Source: Anaerolineae bacterium
GTDB lineage: Bacteria; Chloroflexota; Anaerolineae; UBA1429
DNA length: 56,004 nucleotides
Reading direction: 5' to 3'
NCBI GenBank assembly: GCA_007132185.1
Contig: SLPC01000205.1
Coordinates: 1 to 56,004 of the forward strand
The notes below the pieces were generated by a model. That model worked only from the letters and a program-made list of their open reading frames with translations. It was not told the origin of the DNA and did no database searches. Shown here in pieces: positions 1-8,037 of the stretch (positions are counted from its first letter, which is position 1; every line of letters begins with the position of its first letter). Position numbers and translations under genes: made by a program.

Positions 1-90
1 ATACCGGTCGTTGGATCTAGTCCCATTGTGGCACTGTCCTGTCTCAGGTGCAAGTGTTGGACGGGCTCGGGCATTCTGCTGGGAAGCTGC

Positions 91-119
91 TTTACGCGTT
101 AGGCATATTGCGTTATGCT
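91..119 (+). promoter_or_regulatory. Putative sigma-A promoter of the alcohol dehydrogenase unit
   Basis: TTTACG (91-96) and TATGCT (114-119) are separated by 17 bases. Transcription would start near 126, about 30 bases before the start codon. Each box matches the consensus at 4 of 6 positions, so this is a moderate call. Confidence 0.4.
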
Positions 120-155
120 TTCGCTAATGCTAAGGGTACATGGGGGAGGTGCTGG

Positions 156-1190
156 ATGCGTATAGCGCGTTTCTATGGTGGCAAGGATATTCGGGTAGAG
201 ACGGCCCCTGATCCCGAGCCGGGGCCGCAGGAGGTCCTGGTTCAGGTGCGTGCCGCAGGCATCTGCGGCAGCGATCTGCACGGCTACCGGCGCGGCGCCG
301 CGGGCAGCGGGCCGCCGCGCACCCCCGGTCACGAGCTGGCCGGGGAGGTGCGGGCGCTGGGGGAGGATGTCAGTGGTCTCGACATAGGCCAGAGGGTGGC
401 GGTAGAGCCGCTGGTGGGCTGTGGGAGCTGTCGTTACTGCCGCTCGGGCGACTATCACCTGTGCCCGGATCTGGAGCATATCGGCGGGGCCCGTCCCGGC
501 GGGTTTGCCGAGCTGACCGTGGCGCCTGCCGATCGTCTGTACCCTCTGCCCGACGGCATCTCCTTTGATGAGGCCAGCCTACTGGATGTGTTTGCTGTGG
601 CGGTGCATGCGCTGACCTGCGTTCCCGTTCAGCCCGGCGAGCGGGTGGCCGTGATCGGCACCGGCGCCATCGGCCTGAGTATCGCGCAGGCTGCTGCCGC
701 TTCCGGGGGCGATGTTGCGGTGTTGGGGCGTCGCGAGCACCCGCTACAGGTGGCGGCCGAGACCGCCAACGCCTATGGTATCGGCGTCACCGGCGATGAT
801 GCGGTAGGCGCCGTGCTCGATTGGTCTGACGGCATGGGGGCCGATGTGGTGTTCGAGGCTGTGGGCGGTTCGGCTGATACGCTGGCTCTGGCCCTGCAGC
901 TTGCGGCACCCCATGGCCGGATTGGGGCTGTGGGCAGCTTTCAGGAGCCCCAGACACTGGATGTCCGCCTCGGGTACCGCCGTGAGTTGACGCTGCAGTG
1001 GGTGTGGAGCTATGCCCATCGAGGGTCGCGCCCCGAGTTTGCCGTCGCCCTCGACATGCTGGCCCGCGGCCAATTCCAGGCGGCGCCGCTGATCACCCAC
1101 CGCTTTTCGCTGGAACAGATCGCCGAGGCATTTCAGGTGGCCGACGACAAGGCCGCCGCCCAGTCTATCAAAGTGCTGGTTATACCCTGA
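156..1190 (+). CDS. Zinc-dependent medium-chain alcohol/sorbitol-type dehydrogenase
   Basis: NAD(P)-dependent oxidation of a polyol or secondary alcohol in the cytoplasm is the likely role; the substrate is not readable from sequence. The 344-residue protein has a GroES-like domain with the catalytic-zinc residues Cys37 and His59-Glu60 (PGHELAGEV). The structural-zinc Cys89, Cys92, Cys95 and Cys103 (VGCGSCRYCRSGDYHLC) follow. A Rossmann fold starts at VAVIGTGAIG (168-173). The third zinc ligand, usually Glu in an EPL/EPxAVA context, appears as Asp144. An in-frame ATG-less extension upstream is possible, but the ATG chosen has GGAGGT five bases before it and begins exactly where family members do. 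The hydrolase and methyltransferase genes follow closely, suggesting one transcript. Confidence 0.9.
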   Translation: MRIARFYGGKDIRVETAPDPEPGPQEVLVQVRAAGICGSDLHGYRRGAAGSGPPRTPGHELAGEVRALGEDVSGLDIGQRVAVEPLVGCGSCRYCRSGDYHLCPDLEHIGGARPGGFAELTVAPADRLYPLPDGISFDEASLLDVFAVAVHALTCVPVQPGERVAVIGTGAIGLSIAQAAAASGGDVAVLGRREHPLQVAAETANAYGIGVTGDDAVGAVLDWSDGMGADVVFEAVGGSADTLALALQLAAPHGRIGAVGSFQEPQTLDVRLGYRRELTLQWVWSYAHRGSRPEFAVALDMLARGQFQAAPLITHRFSLEQIAEAFQVADDKAAAQSIKVLVIP

Positions 1191-1215
1191 TCAGCGAGAG
1201 CCTATAGGAGTAGCT

Positions 1216-2421
1216 ATGGAACGTGTAGCGCCGGAAAACCAGGGTTTCTGCGCCGAGCGGTTGCGCCGCATCGGCGAGGTCATGGGTCGCTATGTGGACG
1301 AGGGCAAACTGCCCGGCACCGCTACGCTGATCGCCCGCAGGGGCCAGATCGTGCATCTCGAGACCCAGGGCTGGGCTAATGTGGAGGCGCAAGAGCCGCT
1401 AGCCGAGGACGCCATCTATCGCATCTACTCGATGACCAAGCCCTTGACCTGCGTCGCTGCCCTGATGCTCTTCGAGGAGGGTCGCTTTTTACTGGACGAC
1501 CCGATCGGCAGCTATCTCCCCGAGCTGGGCGAGATGCAGGTGCTGCGGGAAATGCACAACGGCGAGCCGGTCCTTTCGCCGCCCCGGTCTCCCGTCACGG
1601 TGCGCCACCTGATGACCCACACCGCCGGGATGACCTACGGCAGCTTTGAGCCTGACTCGCCCGGGGAGCGCATGTATGGTGAAGCGGCGCTGATGCGGCC
1701 CGATCGCAGCCTGGCCGAGATGGTCGACTGCCTCGGGGGCCTTCCCCTGCTCTTTGATCCCGGCACGCGCTGGCTCTATTCGATCTCCATCGACGTCATT
1801 GGTCGGCTGGTCGAGGTGCTTTCGGGGCAGACGCTGGATGTCTATATGCAAGAGCGGATCCTGGAGCCGCTGGGCATGGTTGACAGTGGCTTTTGCACAC
1901 CGCCGGGCGCCGCGGATCGCCTGGCGATGCTGTACAGCATCGGTGAGGATGGCAATCTCGAGGTCACCGACGCTCCCTGCGGGCGAGACCATACGCGCCT
2001 CGACCCATTCTGCGCCGGCGGCGCGGGTCTGGTTTCGACCATCACCGACTATGCGCGCTTTGCCCAGATGCTGGCAAACGGCGGCGAGTTGGATGACGCC
2101 CGTGTGCTGTCGCCCCACACCGTTGCCATGATGGGTGCCAATCATCTCCCTGCAGCGCTGTGTCCCTTTGGCGAGCCGCCCGCGCTTGGGTGCGGCTTTG
2201 GGCTGGGCGTGTCGGTGGTGCAGGATCCGGCTGCCGCAGGCCTGCTCAATGGGCCGGGGAGCTTTGGCTGGAGTGGCCTGGCCAACACCAACTATTGGGT
2301 GGACCCGGCCAACGAGACGCTAGGCGTCATCATGATGCAGTTCATCCAGCCACCGACATTCTCGGGCTACCCGACGACACAGCAGTTTCGCAACCTGGTC
2401 TACCAGGCTCTGGTCAGCTAG
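1216..2421 (+). CDS. Serine hydrolase, class C beta-lactamase/EstB fold
   Basis: A 401-residue cytoplasmic esterase/peptidase-like enzyme of the beta-lactamase (PF00144) family. The nucleophile motif SMTK is at residues 72-75. The tyrosine motif YSISIDVIG at 188-196 resembles the W-x-Y-S-x-x-x-D-V-xG pattern of EstB-type esterases rather than true AmpC. There is no signal peptide, which argues against a periplasmic beta-lactamase. A GGAG ribosome site precedes the ATG. It lies 25 bases after the dehydrogenase and 3 bases before the methyltransferase gene. A second, distantly related member lies at 6794-7825. The substrate is unknown. Confidence 0.88.
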   Translation: MERVAPENQGFCAERLRRIGEVMGRYVDEGKLPGTATLIARRGQIVHLETQGWANVEAQEPLAEDAIYRIYSMTKPLTCVAALMLFEEGRFLLDDPIGSYLPELGEMQVLREMHNGEPVLSPPRSPVTVRHLMTHTAGMTYGSFEPDSPGERMYGEAALMRPDRSLAEMVDCLGGLPLLFDPGTRWLYSISIDVIGRLVEVLSGQTLDVYMQERILEPLGMVDSGFCTPPGAADRLAMLYSIGEDGNLEVTDAPCGRDHTRLDPFCAGGAGLVSTITDYARFAQMLANGGELDDARVLSPHTVAMMGANHLPAALCPFGEPPALGCGFGLGVSVVQDPAAAGLLNGPGSFGWSGLANTNYWVDPANETLGVIMMQFIQPPTFSGYPTTQQFRNLVYQALVS

Positions 2422-2424
2422 CGC

Positions 2425-3066
2425 ATGCGCCTGCCGCACGGAGAGGATCCGCGGGATGTCGTAGCTCGCGGCTATGATCGCATGGGCGCCACCTATGCCT
2501 CGTGGGCGCAGGAGAGCCACGATCCGGCGCGCGAGGAGCACACGGCACTACTGCTGGATGCGCTGCCGCCCGGCAGTCCCGTGCTGGATTTGGGGTGCGG
2601 CGCAGGTCTGCCCACGACCAGGACCCTGGCGGAGCACTTGGATGTGCTGGGCGTGGACATCTCCTTCGAGCAACTGGTCCGCGCCCGGCGCAACGTGCCC
2701 AGGGCTGCGTTCGTGCAGGCCGACATGGCCGAGCTGAATCTGGCTCCCGGCAGCGTGGCCGCAGTGGCGGCCTTTTACTCGATCATCCACGTGCCACGCG
2801 AGGAGCAAGCGGCGCTGCTGGGGCGCATCCGATGCTGGCTCCAGCCGGACGGCCTGCTGGTGGTCACTCTGGGGGTTGGCGCCGATCCCGGCACGGTGGA
2901 TGCGTTCTTTGACCAGCCCATGTATTGGAGCAGCTATGACGCTGAGGCGTATCTGCGCACCGTTGCCGAGGCAGGCCTAGAGGTACAGAGCGCCGTTCAT
3001 CGTCAGGTGGACGAGTTCGGATCGCCGGTCACCTTTCTCTGGGTGCTGGCGCGGGCACCCGCCTGA
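2425..3066 (+). CDS. Class I SAM-dependent methyltransferase
   Basis: A 213-residue Rossmann-fold methyltransferase. Motif I is VLDLGCGAG (residues 53-61), an acidic residue ends strand 2 in LGVDIS, and a conserved aromatic/proline region follows (WLQPDGLLVVTLG). The start lies 3 bases after the preceding stop, so translation is probably coupled. The substrate cannot be inferred; the generic YDRMGATYASWA start is seen in many small-molecule methyltransferases. Confidence 0.85.
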   Translation: MRLPHGEDPRDVVARGYDRMGATYASWAQESHDPAREEHTALLLDALPPGSPVLDLGCGAGLPTTRTLAEHLDVLGVDISFEQLVRARRNVPRAAFVQADMAELNLAPGSVAAVAAFYSIIHVPREEQAALLGRIRCWLQPDGLLVVTLGVGADPGTVDAFFDQPMYWSSYDAEAYLRTVAEAGLEVQSAVHRQVDEFGSPVTFLWVLARAPA

Positions 3067-3068
3067 GA

Positions 3069-3626
3069 TCAGCCGTCAATATACTCGGGAAGCACACGCC
3101 CCTCAGCGTCAAACCCTACGCCCTCTAGCTGCAAGAGCGCCCGCTTCATCTCGGGACCGCCGGCAAAGCCTCCCAGGCGACCATCGGCTCGCACAGCCCG
3201 GTGGCAGGGAATCAGGATCGGGAACGGGTTGCGGGCCAGGGCGGTTCCCACCGCGCGTGCAGCTTTGGGGTGCCCGATACGCCTCGCCAACGTGCCATAG
3301 GTGGCTACGCGCCCGCGCGGGATAGCATGTTCAGCAACAAGTACCAGCCGCTGAAAGGGCAGGCAGTCGTCCAAAGCCAACATGCCCATATCGAACGTCA
3401 CAGGCTCCCCTTGCAGGTAGCGTTCCATATCAGACATCAGCGCTGCCATCGTCGGGTTGGCTGCCGGAGTCGCCCCCTCATATACGGTCCTGAGGAGCAG
3501 TTGGAGATGCTCCGGATCTCCGGGCAAGAGCACACGACGTACAAGGGGCTCGAGCTCATCCTCGGAGCGCCACAACACAAGGATGTCGCCAAACTGTGAG
3601 GGTACAGAACCATAGTGATAGGGCAA
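3069..3626 (-). CDS. ogt: Methylated-DNA--protein-cysteine methyltransferase (Ogt/AGT)
   Basis: Suicide repair enzyme that moves alkyl groups from O6-alkylguanine to its own cysteine. The signature PCHRAV places the acceptor at Cys141, followed by GGFAGG. The helix-turn-helix VATYGTLARRIGHPKAARAVG (read in two parts) supplies the arginine finger region. The frame is open far upstream into the neighbouring RNA-binding gene. A TTG start at 3626 is preceded by a perfect AAGGAG seven bases away and gives 185 residues, the normal Ogt length, so TTG is preferred. The gene converges on the methyltransferase at 3066 with only two bases between stops. Confidence 0.9.
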   Translation of the reverse strand: MPYHYGSVPSQFGDILVLWRSEDELEPLVRRVLLPGDPEHLQLLLRTVYEGATPAANPTMAALMSDMERYLQGEPVTFDMGMLALDDCLPFQRLVLVAEHAIPRGRVATYGTLARRIGHPKAARAVGTALARNPFPILIPCHRAVRADGRLGGFAGGPEMKRALLQLEGVGFDAEGRVLPEYIDG

Positions 3627-3699
3627 GGCTTGACTCCTTCCGCGGAATGTGCCGCTAGCATAGGCGGGAGAGAGCCCCGCGTCAACTGCATGCACGATC

Positions 3700-3727
3700 A
3701 AGGGGGCGAGTTCACACTCGCCCCCTT
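3700..3727 (-). terminator. Hairpin terminator-like element after the RRM gene
   Basis: An 11-bp perfect G+C-rich stem (arms 3700-3710 and 3717-3727) with a 6-base loop lies 30 bases past the RNA-binding gene. The thymine tract is short (three or fewer on either side), so it is a weak intrinsic terminator or an RNA-stabilising hairpin. Confidence 0.6.
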
Positions 3728-3756
3728 TGCCACCGATCCGAATCTCTATCCTGCGT

Positions 3757-4047
3757 CTACCAGCGATCCCCGCCGGAGCGATCGTCGCGACCGCCGGACG
3801 GCCGAGGGTTTGCCTCGGCAACCCGAATGGTGCGGCCATCAAGCACAGTCTCGTTCAGCTGAGAGATTGCCTCAGCGGCCACATCTTCGGTCTCCATCTC
3901 GACAAAACCAAAGCCACGGGAGCGGCCGCTGTACCGGTCCGTCATCACGGTCGCGTCGCGAACCGGCCCAATCGCCTCAAAGGCTTCTCGCAAGCTCTCA
4001 TCAGTCGTGTCGTAGCTCAGGTTACCCACATACAGTCTCTTGTTCAT
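3757..4047 (-). CDS. RRM-type RNA-binding protein
   Basis: A 96-residue single-RRM protein like the cyanobacterial cold-induced Rbp proteins. RNP2 is LYVGNL at residues 4-9 and RNP1 is RGFGFVEM near 44-51. A short basic/glycine tail (PSGGRDDRSGGDRW) closes the chain. It probably binds RNA as a chaperone or helps mRNA stability under stress; this is inferred from the family. The ATG used has AGAGG six bases upstream; a GTG six codons earlier is less well supported. A long gene-free stretch lies upstream, compatible with the long leaders typical of cold-shock RNA-binding genes. Confidence 0.9.
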   Translation of the reverse strand: MNKRLYVGNLSYDTTDESLREAFEAIGPVRDATVMTDRYSGRSRGFGFVEMETEDVAAEAISQLNETVLDGRTIRVAEANPRPSGGRDDRSGGDRW

Positions 4048-4470
4048 GCTCGTCCTCTCACTCACTTTCCAAATCTTGGCACCATGCCCTCAGGGACACA
4101 AGGGCCAGATCGGTCGACGCACCCGTGTCCGCGTGAGATCGAGGATCTCGAGCTGCGCTCCACGGTACCTCATCGGCTGCACTATCCCGTCGGTGGCGCC
4201 GGGCTCAGGCGTGCGACGGCGTCGGGCCGTCAGGCAATGTGTCTAAGGAACTGGCGTCTAGAATGCAAAACCCGCCACCAGGCTCAACAACCCGGCGGCG
4301 GCAATCGCAGACAACCAGATCCCTGGCATCTATAATCTTGACACATCTCAAGAGCGATGTCAAATCCGAATGGGGTGAAACTCGCCCGGCTGCGTAGAAT
4401 GGTGCCACAGCGAGGCGACGCGACTGTCGCCTCGCTGACCTATTACGCCAGACCAGCCCTGGTGGCTGAC
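4048..4470 (-). other. Gene-free 423-bp stretch upstream of the RRM gene
   Basis: No credible coding region is seen. It contains the terminator hairpin of the reductase gene (4409-4436) and an imperfect inverted repeat, TTGACA at 4338-4343 facing TGTCAA at 4358-4363. Read on the minus strand the second arm is a perfect -35 box, but no good -10 sits 16-18 bases from it. Transcription starting there would give the RRM gene a leader of about 280 nt. Confidence 0.5.
4409..4436 (-). terminator. Hairpin downstream of the aldo/keto reductase gene
   Basis: A perfect 11-bp stem (AGCGAGGCGAC, 4409-4419, with its complement at 4426-4436) and a 6-base loop lie 35 bases past the reductase stop. No clear U-tract follows, so termination efficiency is uncertain. 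Confidence 0.6.
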
Positions 4471-5460
4471 TCAGATGGCTTGTTCGGCGTCACGATAGGT
4501 GGGAACGCCCTCTTCCTGCATGATGCGGTCGATCTCGGCCTTGTCGTCATCGCTCAACTTCCAGGATGCAGCGGCTACGTTCTCCTGTAGCTCCTGGGGG
4601 TTGCGAATGCCCACGAGCCCGACGGTGACGGCCGGGTGGCTGAGTACCCAGGCGAGGGCAAGCTGCGCCACGGTATGCCCGTGATCGGCGGCAAAGGTTT
4701 TGAGACGATCGACCGCACGGATGGTCTTGAGCATGTTCTCGCGCTCGAATAGAGGGAGGCCAAAGGCGTTGCCACGCGAGCGCCAGTCCCAGTCCACAAA
4801 GGAGGTGTTCTCATCAAAGGCACCTGCCAACAGGCCAAAAGCCAAGGAGCCATAGGCCATGAACCCGATGCCCTGCTCGAGGCAGTACGGCAGCACCTCC
4901 TTTTCGACGCGCCGATCCAGGAGGTTGTAGCCCACCTGGTTGGCCGTCAGATGCCCGTATTTCTCGCACTCTTTCATCATCGGCACCGTATAGTTGGAAA
5001 CGCCATAGTGCCGGATCTTGCCCGCCTCTTTGAGCGCCTCGAGGGCGCGCATGCTCTCCTCAAAGGGCGTGTTGACGTCGGGCCAGTGAATCAGCAGCAG
5101 GTCGATCCAGTCGGTGTCTAGCCGCTCTAGGCAGCCGTCGGCGTGGGCGATGATGTGATCAGGGCGCGAGCTCCGCCCGGTGATCTTGTTGTCCTCATCG
5201 ACGACGAACCCCACCTTGGTGACCAGCACGACGTCCTTGCGACGGTCGCCCAGCGCCTTGCCCAGGATCTCCTCGCAAAAGTTCGGGCCATAGGCCTCGG
5301 CGGTGTCCACCAGGGTGATGCCGGCATCAATAGCCTGCTGCAGAGCATCGCCAGCCTCCTCTACATCGATCTCGCCGTACTGGGTGGTACCCAGTGCCCA
5401 CGTGCCAAAGCCGATGGCTGAGGTCGTCAGATCGGTATTGCCAAACTGTCGTTGCTCCAT
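4471..5460 (-). CDS. Aldo/keto reductase
   Basis: A 329-residue NADPH-dependent (beta/alpha)8 oxidoreductase reducing an aldehyde or ketone. The full catalytic tetrad is visible: Asp52 and Tyr57 (DTAEAYG), Lys82 (VTKVG) and His125 (LLIHWPD). The start at MEQRQFG fits the family and has AGAGG five bases upstream; the longer open frame upstream is rejected because it would run through the promoter. It stands alone between hairpins. A related role in sugar metabolism is plausible because a sugar-acid dehydratase gene lies next door, but that is inference. Confidence 0.92.
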   Translation of the reverse strand: MEQRQFGNTDLTTSAIGFGTWALGTTQYGEIDVEEAGDALQQAIDAGITLVDTAEAYGPNFCEEILGKALGDRRKDVVLVTKVGFVVDEDNKITGRSSRPDHIIAHADGCLERLDTDWIDLLLIHWPDVNTPFEESMRALEALKEAGKIRHYGVSNYTVPMMKECEKYGHLTANQVGYNLLDRRVEKEVLPYCLEQGIGFMAYGSLAFGLLAGAFDENTSFVDWDWRSRGNAFGLPLFERENMLKTIRAVDRLKTFAADHGHTVAQLALAWVLSHPAVTVGLVGIRNPQELQENVAAASWKLSDDDKAEIDRIMQEEGVPTYRDAEQAI

Positions 5461-5496
5461 GATATCCTCTCCATGATGTGAGAAATCTGTGGGTAC

Positions 5497-5525
5497 GGTG
5501 TACGGCATTCCGCGCCCAATGTCAA
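5497..5525 (-). promoter_or_regulatory. Putative promoter of the aldo/keto reductase gene
   Basis: A perfect -35 box TTGACA (complement of 5520-5525), 17 bases, then TACACC (complement of 5497-5502), which matches the -10 consensus only at three positions. The leader would be about 30 nt. Confidence 0.5.
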
Positions 5526-5595
5526 GGAGTGGAGCGCCTGATACCGCTCCGCAGCTAGCGGAGACAGCAGGCATAGCGGGCGGCGGCAAATGAGA

Positions 5596-5639
5596 ACGGG
5601 CCGGATCGCCCAGAGCATCGTTCTGGCGAGCCGACCCGT
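5596..5639 (-). terminator. Long hairpin downstream of the dehydratase gene
   Basis: Two arms of about 18 bases (5596-5614 and 5621-5639) pair with two mismatches and one bulged C. The hairpin lies 28 bases past the stop of the enolase-superfamily gene. Downstream on the minus strand the sequence TCTCATTTGCC has a weak T-run. Confidence 0.6.
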
Positions 5640-5666
5640 GTGGATCGCTATTGCGTGTTGGACCGA

Positions 5667-6788
5667 TTAGCCATCTACGCCTTTGCGTCGGCGGTTGACG
5701 GCGATCTCATCCTCATAGGTGTAGCGATAGCGGCTGTACGGAGCAGCCGGATACTTTTCGATCGACTCTTCGTTCAGCGTCAGGCCCAGGCCTGGCTCGT
5801 CGGGCACGGCCAGATGGCCCTCCTGGTCGAGAATGACGCCATCGACGACCTCGCGCCGCCAAAAGACGTCACGGTCGCGGTGCTCGAGAAAGAGCGTGGC
5901 GGGCGTGGTGGCCAGCACATGCAGGTTGGCCATCTCGGCGATAGGGCCGGTCGAGCCATCATGGGGCGCCAGCATGACGCCAAAGGCCTCGCACAGTGTG
6001 GCGACCTTTTTCGCCTCGGTGATGCCGCCTATGCGGGTTATCTCGGGCTGGGCGATGGCGATGGCGCGCGTTTCGAACAGTTCGCGGAAGGACCACTTGG
6101 AAAAGAGGCGCTCACCGGCGGCCAGGGGCACCCGCGCACGCTGGCCCAGCCAGCGCAGGGCCTCCAGGTCATCGGGGTTGGTGGGCTCCTCCAAAAAGAC
6201 TGGCTTGTAGGGGCGGATGTCGTCGGCCAGGCTCAATGCCTCTGCCACCGAGAACTCGCCGTGACAGTGCACGCCAATGTCTATGCCATAGCCAAACTCT
6301 TCACGCAGCTCGGCCAGCGTCTCGACATCGGGGCCGCACTTGAACGCGGTATAGCCCTTTTCTACCAGGACGCGCGCCTCTTTGACGCTGTTGGCGTGGC
6401 CATAGATGCGGATGCGATTGTGGATCTTGCCGCCCAGCAGGGTATGGATGGGCAGCTCTAGCTGCTTGCCTTTGATGTCCCACAGGGCCATGTCGAGGGC
6501 GCTGATAACACCGCCGCGCACCGTGCCCGTCAGGCCGTGGGCATGGAGCATGCGATAGAGCTTTTGCCAGATGCGCTCGGTGTGAAAAGGCTCCTCACGA
6601 TACAGGGACTCGGCCACCTCCTGGATGCCCTTTTCCACCACCTCGGGCCAGCCGCTGCCCTCTCCGATCCCGTCAACGCCTTCATAGGTCGAGACCTTGG
6701 CAAAGAGCCAGTTTCGGCCCCGGGGTCGGTCGGCGCTCTGCAGTACGTTGGCGTTGACCAGATAGGTTTTGACCTCTTCAATCCACAT
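5667..6788 (-). CDS. Mandelate racemase/muconate lactonizing (enolase superfamily) sugar-acid dehydratase-like protein
   Basis: A 373-residue enolase-superfamily protein most like galactonate-dehydratase-type members. It has an N-terminal capping domain to about residue 120, then the barrel. Metal-site residues visible are Glu200/201 (FLEEP) and Glu226 (AAGERL), and a catalytic-type histidine lies at 276 (APHDGSTGPI). The first metal ligand, Asp in DFHG of family members, is His174 here (GVHCHGEF), followed by the expected His176. It follows the hydrolase gene by five bases, and the ribosome site GGAG overlaps that gene's end, so the two are one operon. Likely role: dehydration or epimerisation of a sugar acid in the cytoplasm; the reaction is uncertain given the changed ligand. 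Confidence 0.85.
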   Translation of the reverse strand: MWIEEVKTYLVNANVLQSADRPRGRNWLFAKVSTYEGVDGIGEGSGWPEVVEKGIQEVAESLYREEPFHTERIWQKLYRMLHAHGLTGTVRGGVISALDMALWDIKGKQLELPIHTLLGGKIHNRIRIYGHANSVKEARVLVEKGYTAFKCGPDVETLAELREEFGYGIDIGVHCHGEFSVAEALSLADDIRPYKPVFLEEPTNPDDLEALRWLGQRARVPLAAGERLFSKWSFRELFETRAIAIAQPEITRIGGITEAKKVATLCEAFGVMLAPHDGSTGPIAEMANLHVLATTPATLFLEHRDRDVFWRREVVDGVILDQEGHLAVPDEPGLGLTLNEESIEKYPAAPYSRYRYTYEDEIAVNRRRKGVDG

Positions 6789-6793
6789 AGTTC

Positions 6794-7825
6794 TCACTCC
6801 TCCACTGCGTTCACAACGGTATCCAGAATATGTCGACATAACGGGTCGGTGACGTCCCGGCCATAGATCCCCGGGCTCTGGACCACCACCAGGTCGAGGC
6901 TTGGGCAGGCCCAAACCAGGTGTTGTCCCGCTCCCACGGCGGCAAAGGCGTCGCTGGGCAGGCCAGGCCACATCTGGTGGTGGGTGTTGGTCCAAAAGCC
7001 GTACCCATAGCGCCACTGCTCACCCGGGCAGTGCTCCCGGATCATGGGCGCTACCTGGGTCGCCTCTTTCATCCAATCGCGGGGTACCACCTGAACACCG
7101 TCCCAGCGGCCCATGCTCAGCCAGAGCAGTCCCAGGCGCGCCATGTCATGGGCGCTCACCTCGGGCGTTGTGTAGTAGCCAAAGATGCCGGTACGGGCGC
7201 CAGAGGGATGCTCGAAATTGTTGTACCGATAGGTCCACGAGCCGCCGATGGGCTCTTTGAGCATGCGGTCGATCAGCGGCGCCACCGTAGGCTGCGTCCC
7301 GGGATTCTGGCTATCATACACACCATAGATTTTGCCCAGGGCATGCATCAGTATATTCATACCATAGGTCTGGTAGTGGAATACCTGGCCGGGCGCCTCG
7401 CCGGGCTTCATGTAGCCTGACGTGTTCGAGATCAGCTGCCGAAAGGTGATTGCGCGATCCTTTTCAAAGGCATAGCGTCCCGCTTTGGGACCGTACCCCT
7501 CGGGCACATCCATCATCTCGGGGTAATAATCCACCACGCGCGCGTCGGCCGAGGGCAGGCGCCCTTCGGCGATGGCGATGCCCAGCATGGAGCTGTAGAG
7601 CGACTTGGCCGCCGACGCAATGCCCAGCCGCTCGGTCGGCGCAAGACCCTGCAGATGCTCGATAACCATCCGCCCATGGCGCACCACCAGAACACGGTAC
7701 AGCCGATCAGAGGCCTGCGACGTGAGCCACGCTTCTAGCCCAGCCAGAGGCGCTGCCTTGAGGCCGACCTGCTCGGGCGGGCAGCGCTGCCAGTCCTCGT
7801 TGGGGTATACGGTCGCAAGGGTCAT
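6794..7825 (-). CDS. Serine hydrolase, beta-lactamase fold
   Basis: A 343-residue PF00144-type hydrolase. The SxxK motif reads SAAKS near residue 71, a YGMN segment near 150 is the best candidate for the Y-x-N motif, and WRYGYGFWTN lies late in the chain. No secretion signal. AGGAG seven bases before the ATG fixes the start; a GTG two codons earlier lies too close to that site. First gene of a two-gene unit with the enolase-superfamily dehydratase, so it may hydrolyse an ester or lactone linked to the same substrate (inference). Confidence 0.85.
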   Translation of the reverse strand: MTLATVYPNEDWQRCPPEQVGLKAAPLAGLEAWLTSQASDRLYRVLVVRHGRMVIEHLQGLAPTERLGIASAAKSLYSSMLGIAIAEGRLPSADARVVDYYPEMMDVPEGYGPKAGRYAFEKDRAITFRQLISNTSGYMKPGEAPGQVFHYQTYGMNILMHALGKIYGVYDSQNPGTQPTVAPLIDRMLKEPIGGSWTYRYNNFEHPSGARTGIFGYYTTPEVSAHDMARLGLLWLSMGRWDGVQVVPRDWMKEATQVAPMIREHCPGEQWRYGYGFWTNTHHQMWPGLPSDAFAAVGAGQHLVWACPSLDLVVVQSPGIYGRDVTDPLCRHILDTVVNAVEE

Positions 7826-7884
7826 CGGCACACTCCTACCTCATACATGGCGCGATTCGTGGACAAGCCGCTCTGATCGAGCCA

Positions 7885-7913
7885 AGAATAGGCAGCCTTG
7901 TCGAGCCTGTCAA
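7885..7913 (-). promoter_or_regulatory. Promoter of the hydrolase-dehydratase unit
   Basis: TTGACA (complement of 7908-7913), 17 bases, TATTCT (complement of 7885-7890). The leader is about 55 nt. Confidence 0.65.
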
Positions 7914-7949
7914 ATGCCTATGGCCCTCAATTGTGTTGCCTACGAGTCT

Positions 7950-7979
7950 TTGCCGCGGCAGGGGCTTGTGGGGTATACT
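7950..7979 (+). promoter_or_regulatory. Putative promoter of the etf unit
   Basis: TTGCCG (7950-7955), 18 bases, TATACT (7974-7979). The -10 is good and the -35 weak. The start codon lies about 50 bases after the predicted start of transcription. Confidence 0.45.
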
Positions 7980-8037
7980 CGGGCCGCAGGCCAAGGTCGC
8001 GGCGCACTCGTCGCCGCCTAGAGGAAAAGGACAGCGC

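Noticed and set aside
3627-3842. N-terminal extension of the repair protein to 257 residues.
   Set aside because: It overlaps the RRM gene and a terminator hairpin; the TTG with AAGGAG gives the normal family length.
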